DNA of 64,000 nucleotides from Brevibacillus reuszeri (GCF_001187725.1 NZ_LGIQ01000005.1:867350-931349); one strand, 5' to 3'; shown: positions 1-8,760, numbered from the stretch's first letter. Numbers and translations: made by a program. The notes: generated by a model from the sequence alone, not told the origin.

Positions 1-3000
1 GCTGCGCAAGCTATCAAGTTCTTGGTCAGCAAGCTCAAGCTTTTCGGTTGTTTCCGCAAGCTGAGCATTCAGGTTTTGCTCGGTGCTGCGTAAGCCCTCA
101 AGCTCTTGGTCAGCAAGCTCGAGCTTTTCGGTTGTTTCCGCAAGCTGAGCATTCAGGCTTTGCTCGGTATTGCGCAGGCTCTCGAGCTCTTGGTCAGCGA
201 ATTCGAGCTTTTCGGTTGTTTCCGCAAGCAGAGCAGTCAGGTTTTGCTCGGTGCTGCGCAAGCTATCAAGTTCTTGGTCAGCAAGCTCGAGTTTTTCGGT
301 TGTTTCCGCAAGCAGAGCAGTCAGGTTTTGCTCGGTGCTGCGTAAGCTCTCGAGCTCTTGGTCAGAGATTTCGAACTTTCCGGTAGCTTCTGCAAGCTGA
401 GAAGTCAGGCTTTGCTCTGTCTGGCGCAAGCTTTCGAGCTCATGGTCAGCGAGGTCAAGCTTTGCACTAGTCTCGGTAAGCAGAGCAGTGAGGCTTTGCT
501 CATTGGTACGCAAGCTCTCGATTACCTGATCAGCGAGCTCAAGCTTCTCATTTGATTCGGCAAGCTGCGCAGTGAAGCTCTGCTCTGTGGTGCGCAAGCC
601 ATCGAGCTCTTGGTCAGCGAGTACGAGCTTTTCATTTGACGCGGCAAGCTGAGAAGTCAGGCTTTGCTCTGTGCTACGTAAGCTCTCGATTACCTGATCA
701 ACGAGCTCTAGCTTTTCGTTTGACTCGGCAAGCTGAGCAGCCAGGCTTTGCTCTGTACTGCGCAAGCTGTCGATTACCTGTTCAGCGAGTACGAGCTTTT
801 CGTTTGACTCTGCAAGCTGAGTGTTTAAGCCTCTTTCGGTGTCTCGCAGCATATTGAGCTCCTGGTCACGAGACAGGAGTATAGCATCCCAATTCTGCTG
901 AGCGAGCAGTAGCTTTTCGTTAACCTCAGCAAGCTGTGTAGACAGTTTTTCTTCAGTCTCGTATAGGTTTTCGAGCTCCTGGTCACGTGCGAGAAGAGTC
1001 GTCTCCCGATCTTGCTGAGCGAGACGAAGCTTTTCGTTTGCTTCGGCAAGCTGAGCAGCCAGGCTTTGTGCCGTATCGCGCAGGCTTTCCAGTTCCTGGT
1101 CGCGAGATAGAAGTATAGCGTCCCATTCCTGCTTGGTGTGCAGCAGCTTTTCGTTAGCCTCAGCAAGCTGCGCAGACAGCCCTTGTTCGATGCTTCGCAA
1201 GCTTCCCAGCTCTTGGTTATGAGTCAAAAGCACTGCCTCCCACTCCTGTTGAGCGAGTTGGTGCTTCTGATTCGCCTCAGCAAGCTGCGTTTTGAGTATA
1301 TTCTCCAGAGCACGAAGTTCATCTAGCTCTTGGTCGCGCGAGTGAAGAGTAGCCTCCCAATCGTTCTGTGCGAGCTCAAGCTTCTGGATTGCCTCATGCA
1401 ACTGAGTATTCAGACTTTGCTCTGTAGCGCGCAAACTTTCCAGCTCCTGGTCACGCGAATGAAGGGCAGCCTCCCATTCGCGCTTGGCGAGCTCGAGCTT
1501 TTCGGTTGCGTCTGTCAGCTGAGTAACGAGAAGCTGCTCCGTATGACGCAAGTTTTCCAGCTCCTGATCACGATTCAGAAGGGTAGTCTCCCATTCCTGC
1601 TGAGCGAGCTCGAGTTTCTCGGTTGCCGCTCCTAACTGAGTTGTCAGACTTTGCGCTGTATCGTGCAGGTTCTCCAGCTCCTGATCACGAGACAGGAGAG
1701 TCATTTTCCATTCGTGCTGAGCGAGCTCAAGTTTCTCGGCTGCCTCTGCCAATTGAGCCGTCAAGCTTTGCTCCGTGGTGCGAAGTTCATCCAGCTCGTT
1801 CTCACGGGAAGAAAGGGCAGCACTCCAATCCTGCTCAGCCAGGAAAAGCTTCTGATTTGCCTGGGCGAGCTGTGCAGCAAGGCTTTGCTCTGAACTATGC
1901 ACGATACTAAGCTGAGCAGTCAGGCTTTGCTCCGTAGCTCTTAGATTCTCCAGTTCTTGATCGCGAGCTTGAAGGGTTTCCTTCCATACTTCCATGGAGA
2001 GCTCCAAGCGTTCGTTTGCTTCGGCAAGCTGTGCAGCAAGACTTTGTTCTATGGTACGTACATTTTCAAGCTCAACGCTTCTGGCTTCTAATGCTTGTTT
2101 CCATTCATCTTCGTGCTCTGCCCATTGCTGAATCGCTTCCTCTAACTGACTTCGTTCCTGGTTATATTGTGCTTCCTTTTGCTGTGCAGATCCTAGCTCT
2201 TGATGCGCCTGAGCCAATTGTTGATCAGTTTCGTCCAGCTTCTGCTGCAATTCTGCAATTAAAGCCTCATTGTTTTTATTGGCTTCATGAGCGTTCTGAA
2301 GCCCGGCAATGATCCCTTCTTGATCTGCTACCAGCTGGATCAGAACAGATTCCTTTTGCTTGGAGTCCTCCAGTTGCTGGATTGACTCTTGTAAAAGCTT
2401 GCTCCAATATTCTTCTGCGTTTGGGATAGATTCCAGATGGAGCTGCAGCTCAGCGTATGCTTCTTTCCATTGTGTTTCTTTTTGTACGTATTCGTTTAGT
2501 TGCTGGCGAAGTGCTTCGAGGTCAGAATTCTTATGCTGGAGGCTTTGTTCAGATTCACTTAGCCGATTTCGATATTCCTCTCGATCGCGTTCGAGATGCT
2601 CGATGACTTGTCGCAGGCTGGTTTCGAGTTGTTCTTGTTGGCTTACGTATTCGGCTTGCTGCTTCGCGCTCAATGCTTCTGTGGTCTTTCTCGATTTTTT
2701 TTCTTCTTTCAAATCGCCTTTTAAATCCTCTATGGTCTCTTTCAACTTGGTTTCACGTTCTCTGTACGAAGCGATGGCTTTTTCCCGTTGATCGAGCAGG
2801 TTATTTTGATGCTCAACCTTTGTTTCCCATTCGCTGATCACGGCTGAAGTACGGTCTACTGCTTCTTTCCACTGGTCTTCCTTGCTTCGGAGCTCAGAAA
2901 CAGTTGCTTGCAACTCTTCTAGCAGCTCGGCTTGCTCCTTTTCTCTTGAGCGGTACACTTCCAATTGTTCAGTCAGCTCTTGTGCCATGATACTAAATTG

Positions 3001-3102
3001 AGTAGCTTTTTCTTCGTAGTAATAGGCTTGCTTTTTAAGCAAAAGGAGTTTTTCATTCACTATTTTCCCTTTGGTTGGGTTGGAGGTCCTTTTCTTTAGC
3101 AC
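1..3102 (-). CDS. Long repetitive coiled-coil protein, partial (C-terminus beyond left edge)
   Basis: This frame is open from a GTG at 3102 to the left edge: 1034 codons with no stop, so the gene is incomplete here. The GTG follows AAGGAGG with a 9-base spacer. A second in-frame GTG lies 14 codons later. Residues 1-330 are a highly charged, Glu/Gln/Leu-rich helix with little exact repetition. Residues about 437-749 are eight 39-residue repeats, and residues about 750-1029 are ten 28-residue repeats of the type AQLAETTEKLELADQELD. 28 residues equal four heptads and 39 equal four heptads plus one hendecad, so both fit a continuous coiled coil. I see no signal peptide or membrane segment in the visible part. 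It is codirectional with the next surface-type gene and with glycosyltransferase genes, so a structural, scaffold or surface-filament role is possible. The function is unknown, and the unseen C-terminus may hold a catalytic or anchoring domain. Confidence 0.9.
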   Translation of the reverse strand, partial: MLKKRTSNPTKGKIVNEKLLLLKKQAYYYEEKATQFSIMAQELTEQLEVYRSREKEQAELLEELQATVSELRSKEDQWKEAVDRTSAVISEWETKVEHQNNLLDQREKAIASYRERETKLKETIEDLKGDLKEEKKSRKTTEALSAKQQAEYVSQQEQLETSLRQVIEHLERDREEYRNRLSESEQSLQHKNSDLEALRQQLNEYVQKETQWKEAYAELQLHLESIPNAEEYWSKLLQESIQQLEDSKQKESVLIQLVADQEGIIAGLQNAHEANKNNEALIAELQQKLDETDQQLAQAHQELGSAQQKEAQYNQERSQLEEAIQQWAEHEDEWKQALEARSVELENVRTIEQSLAAQLAEANERLELSMEVWKETLQARDQELENLRATEQSLTAQLSIVHSSEQSLAAQLAQANQKLFLAEQDWSAALSSRENELDELRTTEQSLTAQLAEAAEKLELAQHEWKMTLLSRDQELENLHDTAQSLTTQLGAATEKLELAQQEWETTLLNRDQELENLRHTEQLLVTQLTDATEKLELAKREWEAALHSRDQELESLRATEQSLNTQLHEAIQKLELAQNDWEATLHSRDQELDELRALENILKTQLAEANQKHQLAQQEWEAVLLTHNQELGSLRSIEQGLSAQLAEANEKLLHTKQEWDAILLSRDQELESLRDTAQSLAAQLAEANEKLRLAQQDRETTLLARDQELENLYETEEKLSTQLAEVNEKLLLAQQNWDAILLSRDQELNMLRDTERGLNTQLAESNEKLVLAEQVIDSLRSTEQSLAAQLAESNEKLELVDQVIESLRSTEQSLTSQLAASNEKLVLADQELDGLRTTEQSFTAQLAESNEKLELADQVIESLRTNEQSLTALLTETSAKLDLADHELESLRQTEQSLTSQLAEATGKFEISDQELESLRSTEQNLTALLAETTEKLELADQELDSLRSTEQNLTALLAETTEKLEFADQELESLRNTEQSLNAQLAETTEKLELADQELEGLRSTEQNLNAQLAETTEKLELADQELDSLRS
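17..856 (-). repeat. Tandem array of ten 84-bp coding repeats
   Basis: The AGTTC/AGCTC-type marker (codons for the DQEL segment) recurs every 84 bp: the interval from 17 to 857 is exactly ten times 84. The units at the left end are nearly identical in DNA over most of their length, while those nearer 857 differ more. The array probably continues past the left edge. Each unit encodes 28 residues, that is four heptads. Confidence 0.9.
857..1792 (-). repeat. Tandem array of eight 117-bp coding repeats
   Basis: The same marker occurs at 857, 974, 1091, 1208, 1325, 1442, 1559, 1676 and 1793, so the spacing is exactly 117 bp eight times. Each unit encodes 39 residues: the 28-residue unit plus an 11-residue insert of the type WEAALHSRDQE. 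The DNA units are clearly more diverged than in the 84-bp array. The next interval (1793 to about 1952) is 159 bp, that is 117 plus 42, where the regular pattern ends. Confidence 0.88.
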
Positions 3103-3197
3103 CGGTGTTGTCCTCCTTATGAAGTGGCTTTCCTAATAGTCATATGTAACGGATAGGGAAGGGTGCATGTATCCCGGAATTGGAATAGGAAAAGAGA

Positions 3198-3227
3198 AAC
3201 GGGAGAAGATATGGTTCTTCTCCCGTT
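3198..3227 (-). terminator. Terminator hairpin after the Cys-containing beta-rich gene
   Basis: A perfect 12-bp stem (AACGGGAGAAGA paired with TCTTCTCCCGTT) has a 6-base loop. On the minus strand it is followed by a T-rich run (TTTCTCTTTTCC). It lies just after the stop of the minus-strand gene ending at 3253 and before the coiled-coil gene, so the two genes are probably transcribed separately. Confidence 0.8.
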
Positions 3228-3252
3228 GGCAAACGATTTTGTTGTATGCGGA

Positions 3253-4455
3253 TTAAGGGGTGGTAATAACAATATCTCCAAAGGTGATGCAATCGCGCAC
3301 GATCAATTCTGTGTCTGGAACGACTGTAATAGTTGCTGTAAATACAAGGACACCGTTTTGATCGGTGAGTGTCAGGAGAATGATATCTGGCAGACCCAGG
3401 GCGGTTTCTGCAAGAGTGAGAGAGTAGGTTAATGTTTCTTGAACACCTGTAGCTGTAAATGTCCGTACACCTGTACCAGTGACAGTCAAGCCGAGCAAGA
3501 TAGCAAGGCCAGGCAAGACGGTGATACAAGTTGGAGAACTGATCGTAGAAGGCGAGAAGCTAAAGCTTTGATCGCCCAACAGATCAGTAAGGACAGTATC
3601 AAAGAAGTTAAAGGTAAACGAGCTGCTGGATGGATCGCAGCTTGGGCAGATATCTGCGATGAGCTGGATCGTACCGATTGCGACTGTGAGTGGAATGCCA
3701 ATAGAGATGGAAACATTCGGTACCAGAGCATTTACAGACGCCTGGCAATCGCAGTTGCGGACTGGGAAGATTGGTGGGCATTGTGGTGGGAATGTAATTG
3801 GTGGGCAACGGAAAGAAGGAGTCGGCGATGGTACAGGAATGTTGTTTGGACGCGGAGAGCAGAATTTCGCCAGCACTTCCAGTTTCACTTCTGCTTCTAC
3901 CTGGATTTCGACGCAAACGATAACATCGAGTTGAACCATTCCACCAAGGAGGACGCTGCCAGATGGATTGCACTCAAGAGCGCTGATCCGGCAAACGATG
4001 TTGTGCTCATCCAGTGGTTCAGGCAGGCAAAGCACGACTTCTTGATCGAACTGAACAGTAGTTGCGAATGTGCAGAGAGGCGTTCCATCTGCAAATACAG
4101 TCAACTGGACAGTTGCACTGAAGACGAAATTAACGACGCCTACGCGAACGGATGTTCCACCAACAACAATTGTTTCGCGGCGAATACCGACCACACTGCA
4201 ACTAGGTGCAGGAGAAACAGGCTCTACGCAGGAAAAGGTGATGTCTTGCCCAGCGCGAATAGCAGCGTCTACCAGTGCTTGACAATCGGCAGGAATGGCA
4301 ATCTTATTCCGGTAGCTGTTTGCGAGAACAACCCAGTCATACACCTTGTTGACGCGAATACACTCTTCCTGCAGGTTATTCGGTATAGGAGGAGTTGCGG
4401 TTGGCGTCGGTGTAGGGAGCTGGCGACCCATAATGGGCTTCACGATATGGTTCAC
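3253..4455 (-). CDS. Cysteine-containing, beta-rich protein of unknown function; possible spore or cell-surface protein
   Basis: This is a 400-residue protein. The start is a GTG at 4455, 9 bases after AAGGAAGG. The N-terminus has a short Thr/Pro tract (TPTPTATPPIP), then a segment ECIRVNKVYDWVV that resembles the N-terminal pattern of spore-surface proteins in Bacilli; that resemblance is from memory and uncertain. The rest is rich in Val, Thr, Ile and Cys in alternating patterns, suggesting two or three beta-sandwich domains split by a Pro-rich linker near residues 205-230. About twenty cysteines are spread through it. There is no signal peptide. A long open frame on the opposite strand overlaps it, but that frame lacks a ribosome site and has an unnatural Trp/Arg-rich composition. 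Neighbouring coiled-coil and glycosyltransferase genes fit a surface-layer or spore-coat setting. Function unknown. Confidence 0.8.
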   Translation of the reverse strand: MNHIVKPIMGRQLPTPTPTATPPIPNNLQEECIRVNKVYDWVVLANSYRNKIAIPADCQALVDAAIRAGQDITFSCVEPVSPAPSCSVVGIRRETIVVGGTSVRVGVVNFVFSATVQLTVFADGTPLCTFATTVQFDQEVVLCLPEPLDEHNIVCRISALECNPSGSVLLGGMVQLDVIVCVEIQVEAEVKLEVLAKFCSPRPNNIPVPSPTPSFRCPPITFPPQCPPIFPVRNCDCQASVNALVPNVSISIGIPLTVAIGTIQLIADICPSCDPSSSSFTFNFFDTVLTDLLGDQSFSFSPSTISSPTCITVLPGLAILLGLTVTGTGVRTFTATGVQETLTYSLTLAETALGLPDIILLTLTDQNGVLVFTATITVVPDTELIVRDCITFGDIVITTP

Positions 4456-4561
4456 CGTAAGAATCCTTCCTTTCCTAGGGGATTTGCTTTGCAGTTACAT
4501 ACTATGTGGGCAATGGGAAATTTGCTTGTCAACGAATGCCCATTTTTAGGTAAGTGTGGTG

Positions 4562-5446
4562 TTAAAAAGGAATTTGGAAGCGCTGGAAGAACCAATTGTC
4601 ATCAAATTTTCTTTGGGCAAGATAGCGCAAACGCTGTGCAGCACCCCCAAAAGTCAGCACTTCATCTTCGATTTCTTCAGCGTTGGTATAGACGATTAGT
4701 TTTTTACTCGCCTCGATGCGCGCCTCACTGAAGTGACTGTACGCCATGCGCAGCATGTTGTAATATACATGCTCGTGGACAACCGTATAGGGGTGGGATT
4801 GTCGGAAAAGGTGCAGGATTTTGACGGAGGGCTGAACGAAGCAGGTATAGCCAAACAGCCACATTTTTATCGAGAATTCGATATCCTCAAATCCCCACAC
4901 ACGAAATCCGCGATCAAACCCGCCTACTTTTGTAAAAACCTCTTTGGACACGATAAAACAGCCACCTGGCAAGATGGCTACAGGGGAGGGACGGTGAGGA
5001 TTCGGATTCCAAACCACACCGAGCTTCTGATCCAGCTTTTGCCCGTAGCCTATTTTATGTGGCTCTGTCATAGAAGCGATCCCAGGTGCAACGCCATCTG
5101 CTTTTTTGCTCAAAATCAGCTCCAGCATCCGGTCAATCCAAAAATTTTCGAAGGTCAGATGGGCATCGCAAAATACAAGATAGGTGCCACGAGCATGATC
5201 TGCCCCTAAATTTCTAGCAGCTGCGGCCCCGATTCCTTCAGTCGTAATGAGCTTGATTTGCGGTGTTTTCATTTGATGCTCTAAAAAATAGCAGCAGTTA
5301 TCCGTAGACGCATCATCCACCACGATCACTTCATATGAATAATTGGTTCGAGTATTAAAAAGGGAAGTTATCGTCGAGCGCACATTATCTCCTTCGTTTT
5401 TTACAGGAATAATAATGGAGATCAATGGCGTTTGGCCGGCGGACAT
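4562..5446 (-). CDS. Family 2 glycosyltransferase
   Basis: This 294-residue protein has a GT-A fold. The nucleotide-binding strand ISIIIPVKNEG is at residues 10-19, VVDDAST at 42-48, the metal-binding DAH (in place of DXD) at 94-96, and WGFEDIEF at 184-191. The last motif is typical of the acceptor/catalytic region of GT2 enzymes related to the polypeptide N-acetylgalactosaminyltransferase group. It transfers a sugar from a nucleotide donor to an unknown acceptor in the cytoplasm. The ATG at 5446 is preceded by AAAGGAG with 7 bases between. It is codirectional with the beta-rich gene to its left, 106 bp away, and might glycosylate that protein; this is inference from position only. Confidence 0.88.
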   Translation of the reverse strand: MSAGQTPLISIIIPVKNEGDNVRSTITSLFNTRTNYSYEVIVVDDASTDNCCYFLEHQMKTPQIKLITTEGIGAAAARNLGADHARGTYLVFCDAHLTFENFWIDRMLELILSKKADGVAPGIASMTEPHKIGYGQKLDQKLGVVWNPNPHRPSPVAILPGGCFIVSKEVFTKVGGFDRGFRVWGFEDIEFSIKMWLFGYTCFVQPSVKILHLFRQSHPYTVVHEHVYYNMLRMAYSHFSEARIEASKKLIVYTNAEEIEDEVLTFGGAAQRLRYLAQRKFDDNWFFQRFQIPF

Positions 5447-5590
5447 ATGACCACTCCTTTCTTGATGCCATGGTATGCCAGTGAAAGTTCAGTGGAACGT
5501 GAGCCGAGCAAAATTGCTCACTTAAAATACTAGGCATTCATACAATATTCACGGATACCCGTATGCGAGTGACCTGAAGGAGTGAGCAGG

Positions 5591-7129
5591 ATGGATGTGG
5601 AGGTATATTACAGTGGGCAACGTGGTGGAACCATGCCGTATGCGGCTCTGCCTGCTTTTCGATTGTTTTGCAAACAAAACGGCTTTCAATTGAAATGGGA
5701 CCCGAAAAACAAGCGAATTGATCTGGATTCAGGGTTAAAAGGGAAGGTTTGCGTCCTGTTCACCGGGAAGAGCACAACCGAGACCCCGTATGAGTGGGAT
5801 GTTCTGGGACGCGTGCAAAAGTTTGTTGCAGATTACGGTATGGAAGTTGTGTTAGCGCAAAACAATCTTGCTCTAGCGAAAAATACAGATATTGCCATTC
5901 GATTTAGCATAAAGGAACTGCGCTTGCTGGAGAAGCCAAGACTGGTCCTGTTTCAAACAGAGGATGAAAAGCGTAGAGAGCTGATCAGATGCTTGCAAGC
6001 GGAGCTGAAGCAGACCGGAATTCCATGTCATATAAAAGCAGGAAAAGAGGGAAAGCCAACTAGCTCCATTGTTCATTTGCAGCTGCAGATTCCGAAGCAT
6101 ACAGAAATCTTCAAGCGCAAAGCGTATGGAGAGAAGATTGCCTTTTATCTGGCTTCCGGTATCCTGGGCTATCTCCAGGTAGGGATGCAGATTCAACCAC
6201 TGGCATATTTACCCCCAAACCTGTTAAAAGTGTTTTTCGGAAGTGTACTGGCAAACACGTCGTTTACAAATGAGTTAACCACCCAGGAAGTACAGTCTGC
6301 AGAGCCAGTGGCAAGCGAAGAGGAGTATGGACAGGAAGCGTTCAATGAGTTGGGGCTGTTAGAAGCAGATGAGCAGCTTATCGAGCTCGAAGCAGAAATA
6401 GCAGAGGAATTCGCGGAAGAGGAAGAAGAAGATGCGAACCATGACACTGAGCTCCATGCTGATAAAAGCCCCGACCAAACCCTGACGCATGAGAAAGAAC
6501 GAACAGAAGAGCCCGAAGTGAGGAGTGTTGGAGCACTCCCGCAGGAACCAAGCCAGACTGTCTTGGCAGTAGAGACCATAGAAGCAGAGACTGAAGCAGC
6601 GGAAACGGTTGCCTCGCCAGACCAGTCCAGACAGCCCGAATGGATTCAGCCAAGTGAGTCCAGAACAGAAGCAGAGGTGTTTTTTGACTATACTTTGATC
6701 CATTCCGATTCGAATGAAAAACCGTATCTATTAATTGGCACGCTACAGGTAAAGAACACGGGAACCGAGGAGCTGTTCAATCCGATTGTTTGTTTGCGGG
6801 TGACTCCGGCGGACTCGATCAAAATGGGCGGTCAGATTTTGCCCCCGAAGCTGGTCGAGACGATGGCGGTCCAAGGAATGAACGGATTAAAGGGCTGGAG
6901 ATATCTAGAGGATGATTGGTTTGCACAGGCGATGGAACGGGGAGAATATTGGATTGCTCCGATTGCTCCTGTCAGCATTGCTCCCAAAGCAACCGAGTCT
7001 TTTCAAAACTTTCAAATCTCATTCTTGAGACAGGATTCTGGGAAGTCCGTCATTGTGGAGGGTGTCGTTGTGTGTAACAACCAGGAGATTCATTTTCCGG
7101 CGAACAATCGAATTGCTGTTTCGTTTTAA
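5591..7129 (+). CDS. Hypothetical protein with degenerate amidase-like N-terminus, acidic linker and C-terminal beta domain
   Basis: This is a 512-residue protein of unknown function. I place the start at ATG 5591, 8 bases after AAGGAG; a GTG at 5582 would sit on that ribosome site. Residues about 45-205 have a pattern like zinc amidases of the AmiC/CwlC type (strand, GRVQKFVADYGMEV helix, alternating strands and helices, a final FYLASGILGYLQ helix), but I do not see the His and Glu zinc ligands. If this relationship is real, the domain is inactive. Residues about 245-350 form a Glu-rich, low-complexity linker. Residues about 360-512 look like a compact beta domain (VFFDYTLIHSDSNEKPYLLIGTLQV onward, in two blocks). 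It has no signal peptide. A shared terminator separates it from the convergent CAP gene. Confidence 0.75.
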   Translation: MDVEVYYSGQRGGTMPYAALPAFRLFCKQNGFQLKWDPKNKRIDLDSGLKGKVCVLFTGKSTTETPYEWDVLGRVQKFVADYGMEVVLAQNNLALAKNTDIAIRFSIKELRLLEKPRLVLFQTEDEKRRELIRCLQAELKQTGIPCHIKAGKEGKPTSSIVHLQLQIPKHTEIFKRKAYGEKIAFYLASGILGYLQVGMQIQPLAYLPPNLLKVFFGSVLANTSFTNELTTQEVQSAEPVASEEEYGQEAFNELGLLEADEQLIELEAEIAEEFAEEEEEDANHDTELHADKSPDQTLTHEKERTEEPEVRSVGALPQEPSQTVLAVETIEAETEAAETVASPDQSRQPEWIQPSESRTEAEVFFDYTLIHSDSNEKPYLLIGTLQVKNTGTEELFNPIVCLRVTPADSIKMGGQILPPKLVETMAVQGMNGLKGWRYLEDDWFAQAMERGEYWIAPIAPVSIAPKATESFQNFQISFLRQDSGKSVIVEGVVVCNNQEIHFPANNRIAVSF

Positions 7130-7162
7130 TGCTTGGCCCCAATAGGCTGATATACCGTAACG

Positions 7163-7200
7163 AAAAAAAGCCACCATTTCCATAGAAATGATGGCTTTTA
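7163..7200. terminator. Bidirectional terminator between convergent genes
   Basis: The hairpin AAAGCCACCATTTC / GAAATGATGGCTTT has a short loop and one mismatch. It has an A-run on its left and a short T-run on its right, so it can end transcription from both the plus-strand gene ending at 7129 and the minus-strand gene ending at 7213. Confidence 0.8.
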
Positions 7201-7212
7201 CGTTCCAAAAAC

Positions 7213-8310
7213 TTATTTTTTCAAGAACATCTGCACAAAGGTTTTACCATATGGTCCACCGTTCACTACGGCAATCCCCACATAATCGTAAGTAGCGCTC
7301 ATAATATTGGCTTTATGTCCCGAAGAATTCATAAACATCTGATGAGCACTACTAACGGTTTGATTCTGAGCAATGTTCTCGGCTGCGGCACGATAATTGA
7401 TGCCAAAGGTCTCCATCATTTGGAATGGCGAGCCATACGTAGGTGAGGTGTGGCTGAAGTATCCTTTATCCACCATTTCCTGTGCCTTCACACGTGCTAC
7501 CTTCACGAGTTGCATATCTACCTGATAAGGTGCGAGGCCGCTGTTGGCACGCTCTTTGTTAACGAGCTGAACCATTTCCTTCTCGTCAGCAGTCAGCTCA
7601 GACGGCAGTGGAACACTTGGATTTACTGTGCCTGTGCCAGGCTTTTGCGGTTGATCCGGCTTGGAAGGAGTAACAGGTGGTTGTGGAACCGGGTCAGGCT
7701 TCGTTTGTCCTTTATTGTTCTTATATTGCGTTTGGATTGCACTGTATGTTTGGGTGTCCGCCTCACCAGTCAAAGTCTGCTTGTTTCGAGATTGGAACAG
7801 CATCACGGCAAAGCGGGTAGATTCATCATATGTTCCGCTTGCGGTTACTTTATAGCCCAAATCCGCGAGCATACTTTGCAGCTCTTTTACTTTCGAACCG
7901 GTAGAGCCCGGCTTCAATGTTCCCGTTTGGTCAGCCGGTTTTGATGGTGTATCCGGTTTCGTTTCTGGCTTTGTTTCCGGCTTTGTTTGTGGTTTTTTGC
8001 CCAAGTCCGTATACGCCTTTTTCAAATTATCATACGTTGCTTTATTCACAATTCCTGTTTGCTTTAGCTTGTACTTCTTTTGAAATTGCTTGACGTTGTA
8101 AGTCGTTGAACTGGTGAAGAGCTTGTCTACCTTTAAATTGTGGTCAAATTTCAAAGCCTCGAGCATCTTTTCCACTTCTAGCACCTGTGCGTTATTCATC
8201 CCTTGTTTTAGAGGGGTAAAAGTCGTTTTCGCAAAGGCAGGTTGTCCGATCATGGTGACGGAGACGGACAGGGAAAGGATAGCGGCAATCTTCTTCATGC
8301 TGCGATTCAT
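7213..8310 (-). CDS. Secreted CAP-domain protein with two peptidoglycan-binding domains (YkwD-like)
   Basis: This is a 365-residue exported protein. Residues 1-27 form a signal peptide (charged MNRSMKK, hydrophobic core, cleavage after QPAFA). Residues about 32-95 and 130-195 are two PG_binding_1-like repeats (KQGMNNAQVLEVEKML and KPGSTGSKVKELQSML), joined by a Lys/Pro/Glu/Thr linker. A second Pro-rich linker leads to a C-terminal CAP/SCP domain (about 240-365) with the signatures HTSPTYGSPF, AAENIAQ and HKANIMSATYDYVGIAV. Related CAP proteins occur in spore coats and cell walls of Bacilli; their biochemical role is not settled. It is monocistronic and ends at the shared terminator. Confidence 0.92.
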   Translation of the reverse strand: MNRSMKKIAAILSLSVSVTMIGQPAFAKTTFTPLKQGMNNAQVLEVEKMLEALKFDHNLKVDKLFTSSTTYNVKQFQKKYKLKQTGIVNKATYDNLKKAYTDLGKKPQTKPETKPETKPDTPSKPADQTGTLKPGSTGSKVKELQSMLADLGYKVTASGTYDESTRFAVMLFQSRNKQTLTGEADTQTYSAIQTQYKNNKGQTKPDPVPQPPVTPSKPDQPQKPGTGTVNPSVPLPSELTADEKEMVQLVNKERANSGLAPYQVDMQLVKVARVKAQEMVDKGYFSHTSPTYGSPFQMMETFGINYRAAAENIAQNQTVSSAHQMFMNSSGHKANIMSATYDYVGIAVVNGGPYGKTFVQMFLKK

Positions 8311-8407
8311 GTCATCACGCCTTTCTCTGGTTGGTAGCTCCCTGTAATGGTACTAAACTTCCAGTGGAATAAAAAAGCTCAAAATATTGGAAAGAGGTGG
8401 AGAAAAG

Positions 8408-8752
8408 GTGTTTGAACTATCCGTGATTGACATGCTCATCCTCGTGCTGGCAAGTTTTCGCCTTACTCATTTAATTGTCTTTGATGAGATCACTTCATTC
8501 TTACGCGAGCCCTTTCTGACGATCACATACGTAACGGATTCGTCCGGTCAGGTCGTTCGTGATTTCCAATTTAAAGGAGGAAGGGTGCGACAGTGGATTG
8601 GGAAGCTGCTTAGCTGCCACTGGTGTGTCGGTATCTGGATCGGCATACTCATTGTTGTGCTCTATTTGTATGTACCAACCGCCTATCCGATCCTGCTTAT
8701 TTTAGCGATAGCGGGAGCGGCGGCTGTAATCGAAACGAGGCTATACATGTGA
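8408..8752 (+). CDS. DUF1360 small membrane protein (YngL-like)
   Basis: This is a 114-residue protein. I prefer the GTG start at 8408, 7 bases after AGAGGTGG; a TTG at 8387 is in frame but lies upstream of that ribosome site. Residues about 3-22 (IDMLILVLASFRLTHLIVF) and 75-105 are hydrophobic and likely span the membrane. The motif LLSCHWCVGIWIG near residue 67, with two cysteines three residues apart, is the mark of the DUF1360 family. The role of the family is unknown, and it is common in spore-forming Bacilli. It is convergent with the glycosyltransferase gene ending at 8761, only 8 bp away. Confidence 0.82.
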   Translation: MFELSVIDMLILVLASFRLTHLIVFDEITSFLREPFLTITYVTDSSGQVVRDFQFKGGRVRQWIGKLLSCHWCVGIWIGILIVVLYLYVPTAYPILLILAIAGAAAVIETRLYM

Positions 8753-8760
8753 CGAGTCAA

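Noticed and set aside
48..555. Short plus-strand frames in the repeat array with repeated FPQAEHSGFAR-type peptides
   Set aside because: Their periodicity comes from the 84-bp repeats. The only continuous frame through all units is on the minus strand.
1..1792. CRISPR-like array
   Set aside because: The 84- and 117-bp repeats are directly adjacent, remain in one reading frame and have no unique spacers.
3439..4731. 430-codon open frame on the plus strand opposite the beta-rich gene
   Set aside because: It has no ribosome site, an odd Trp/Arg/Cys-rich composition, and runs into the next gene. The minus-strand frame has a well-placed ribosome site, a terminator and natural beta-strand patterns.
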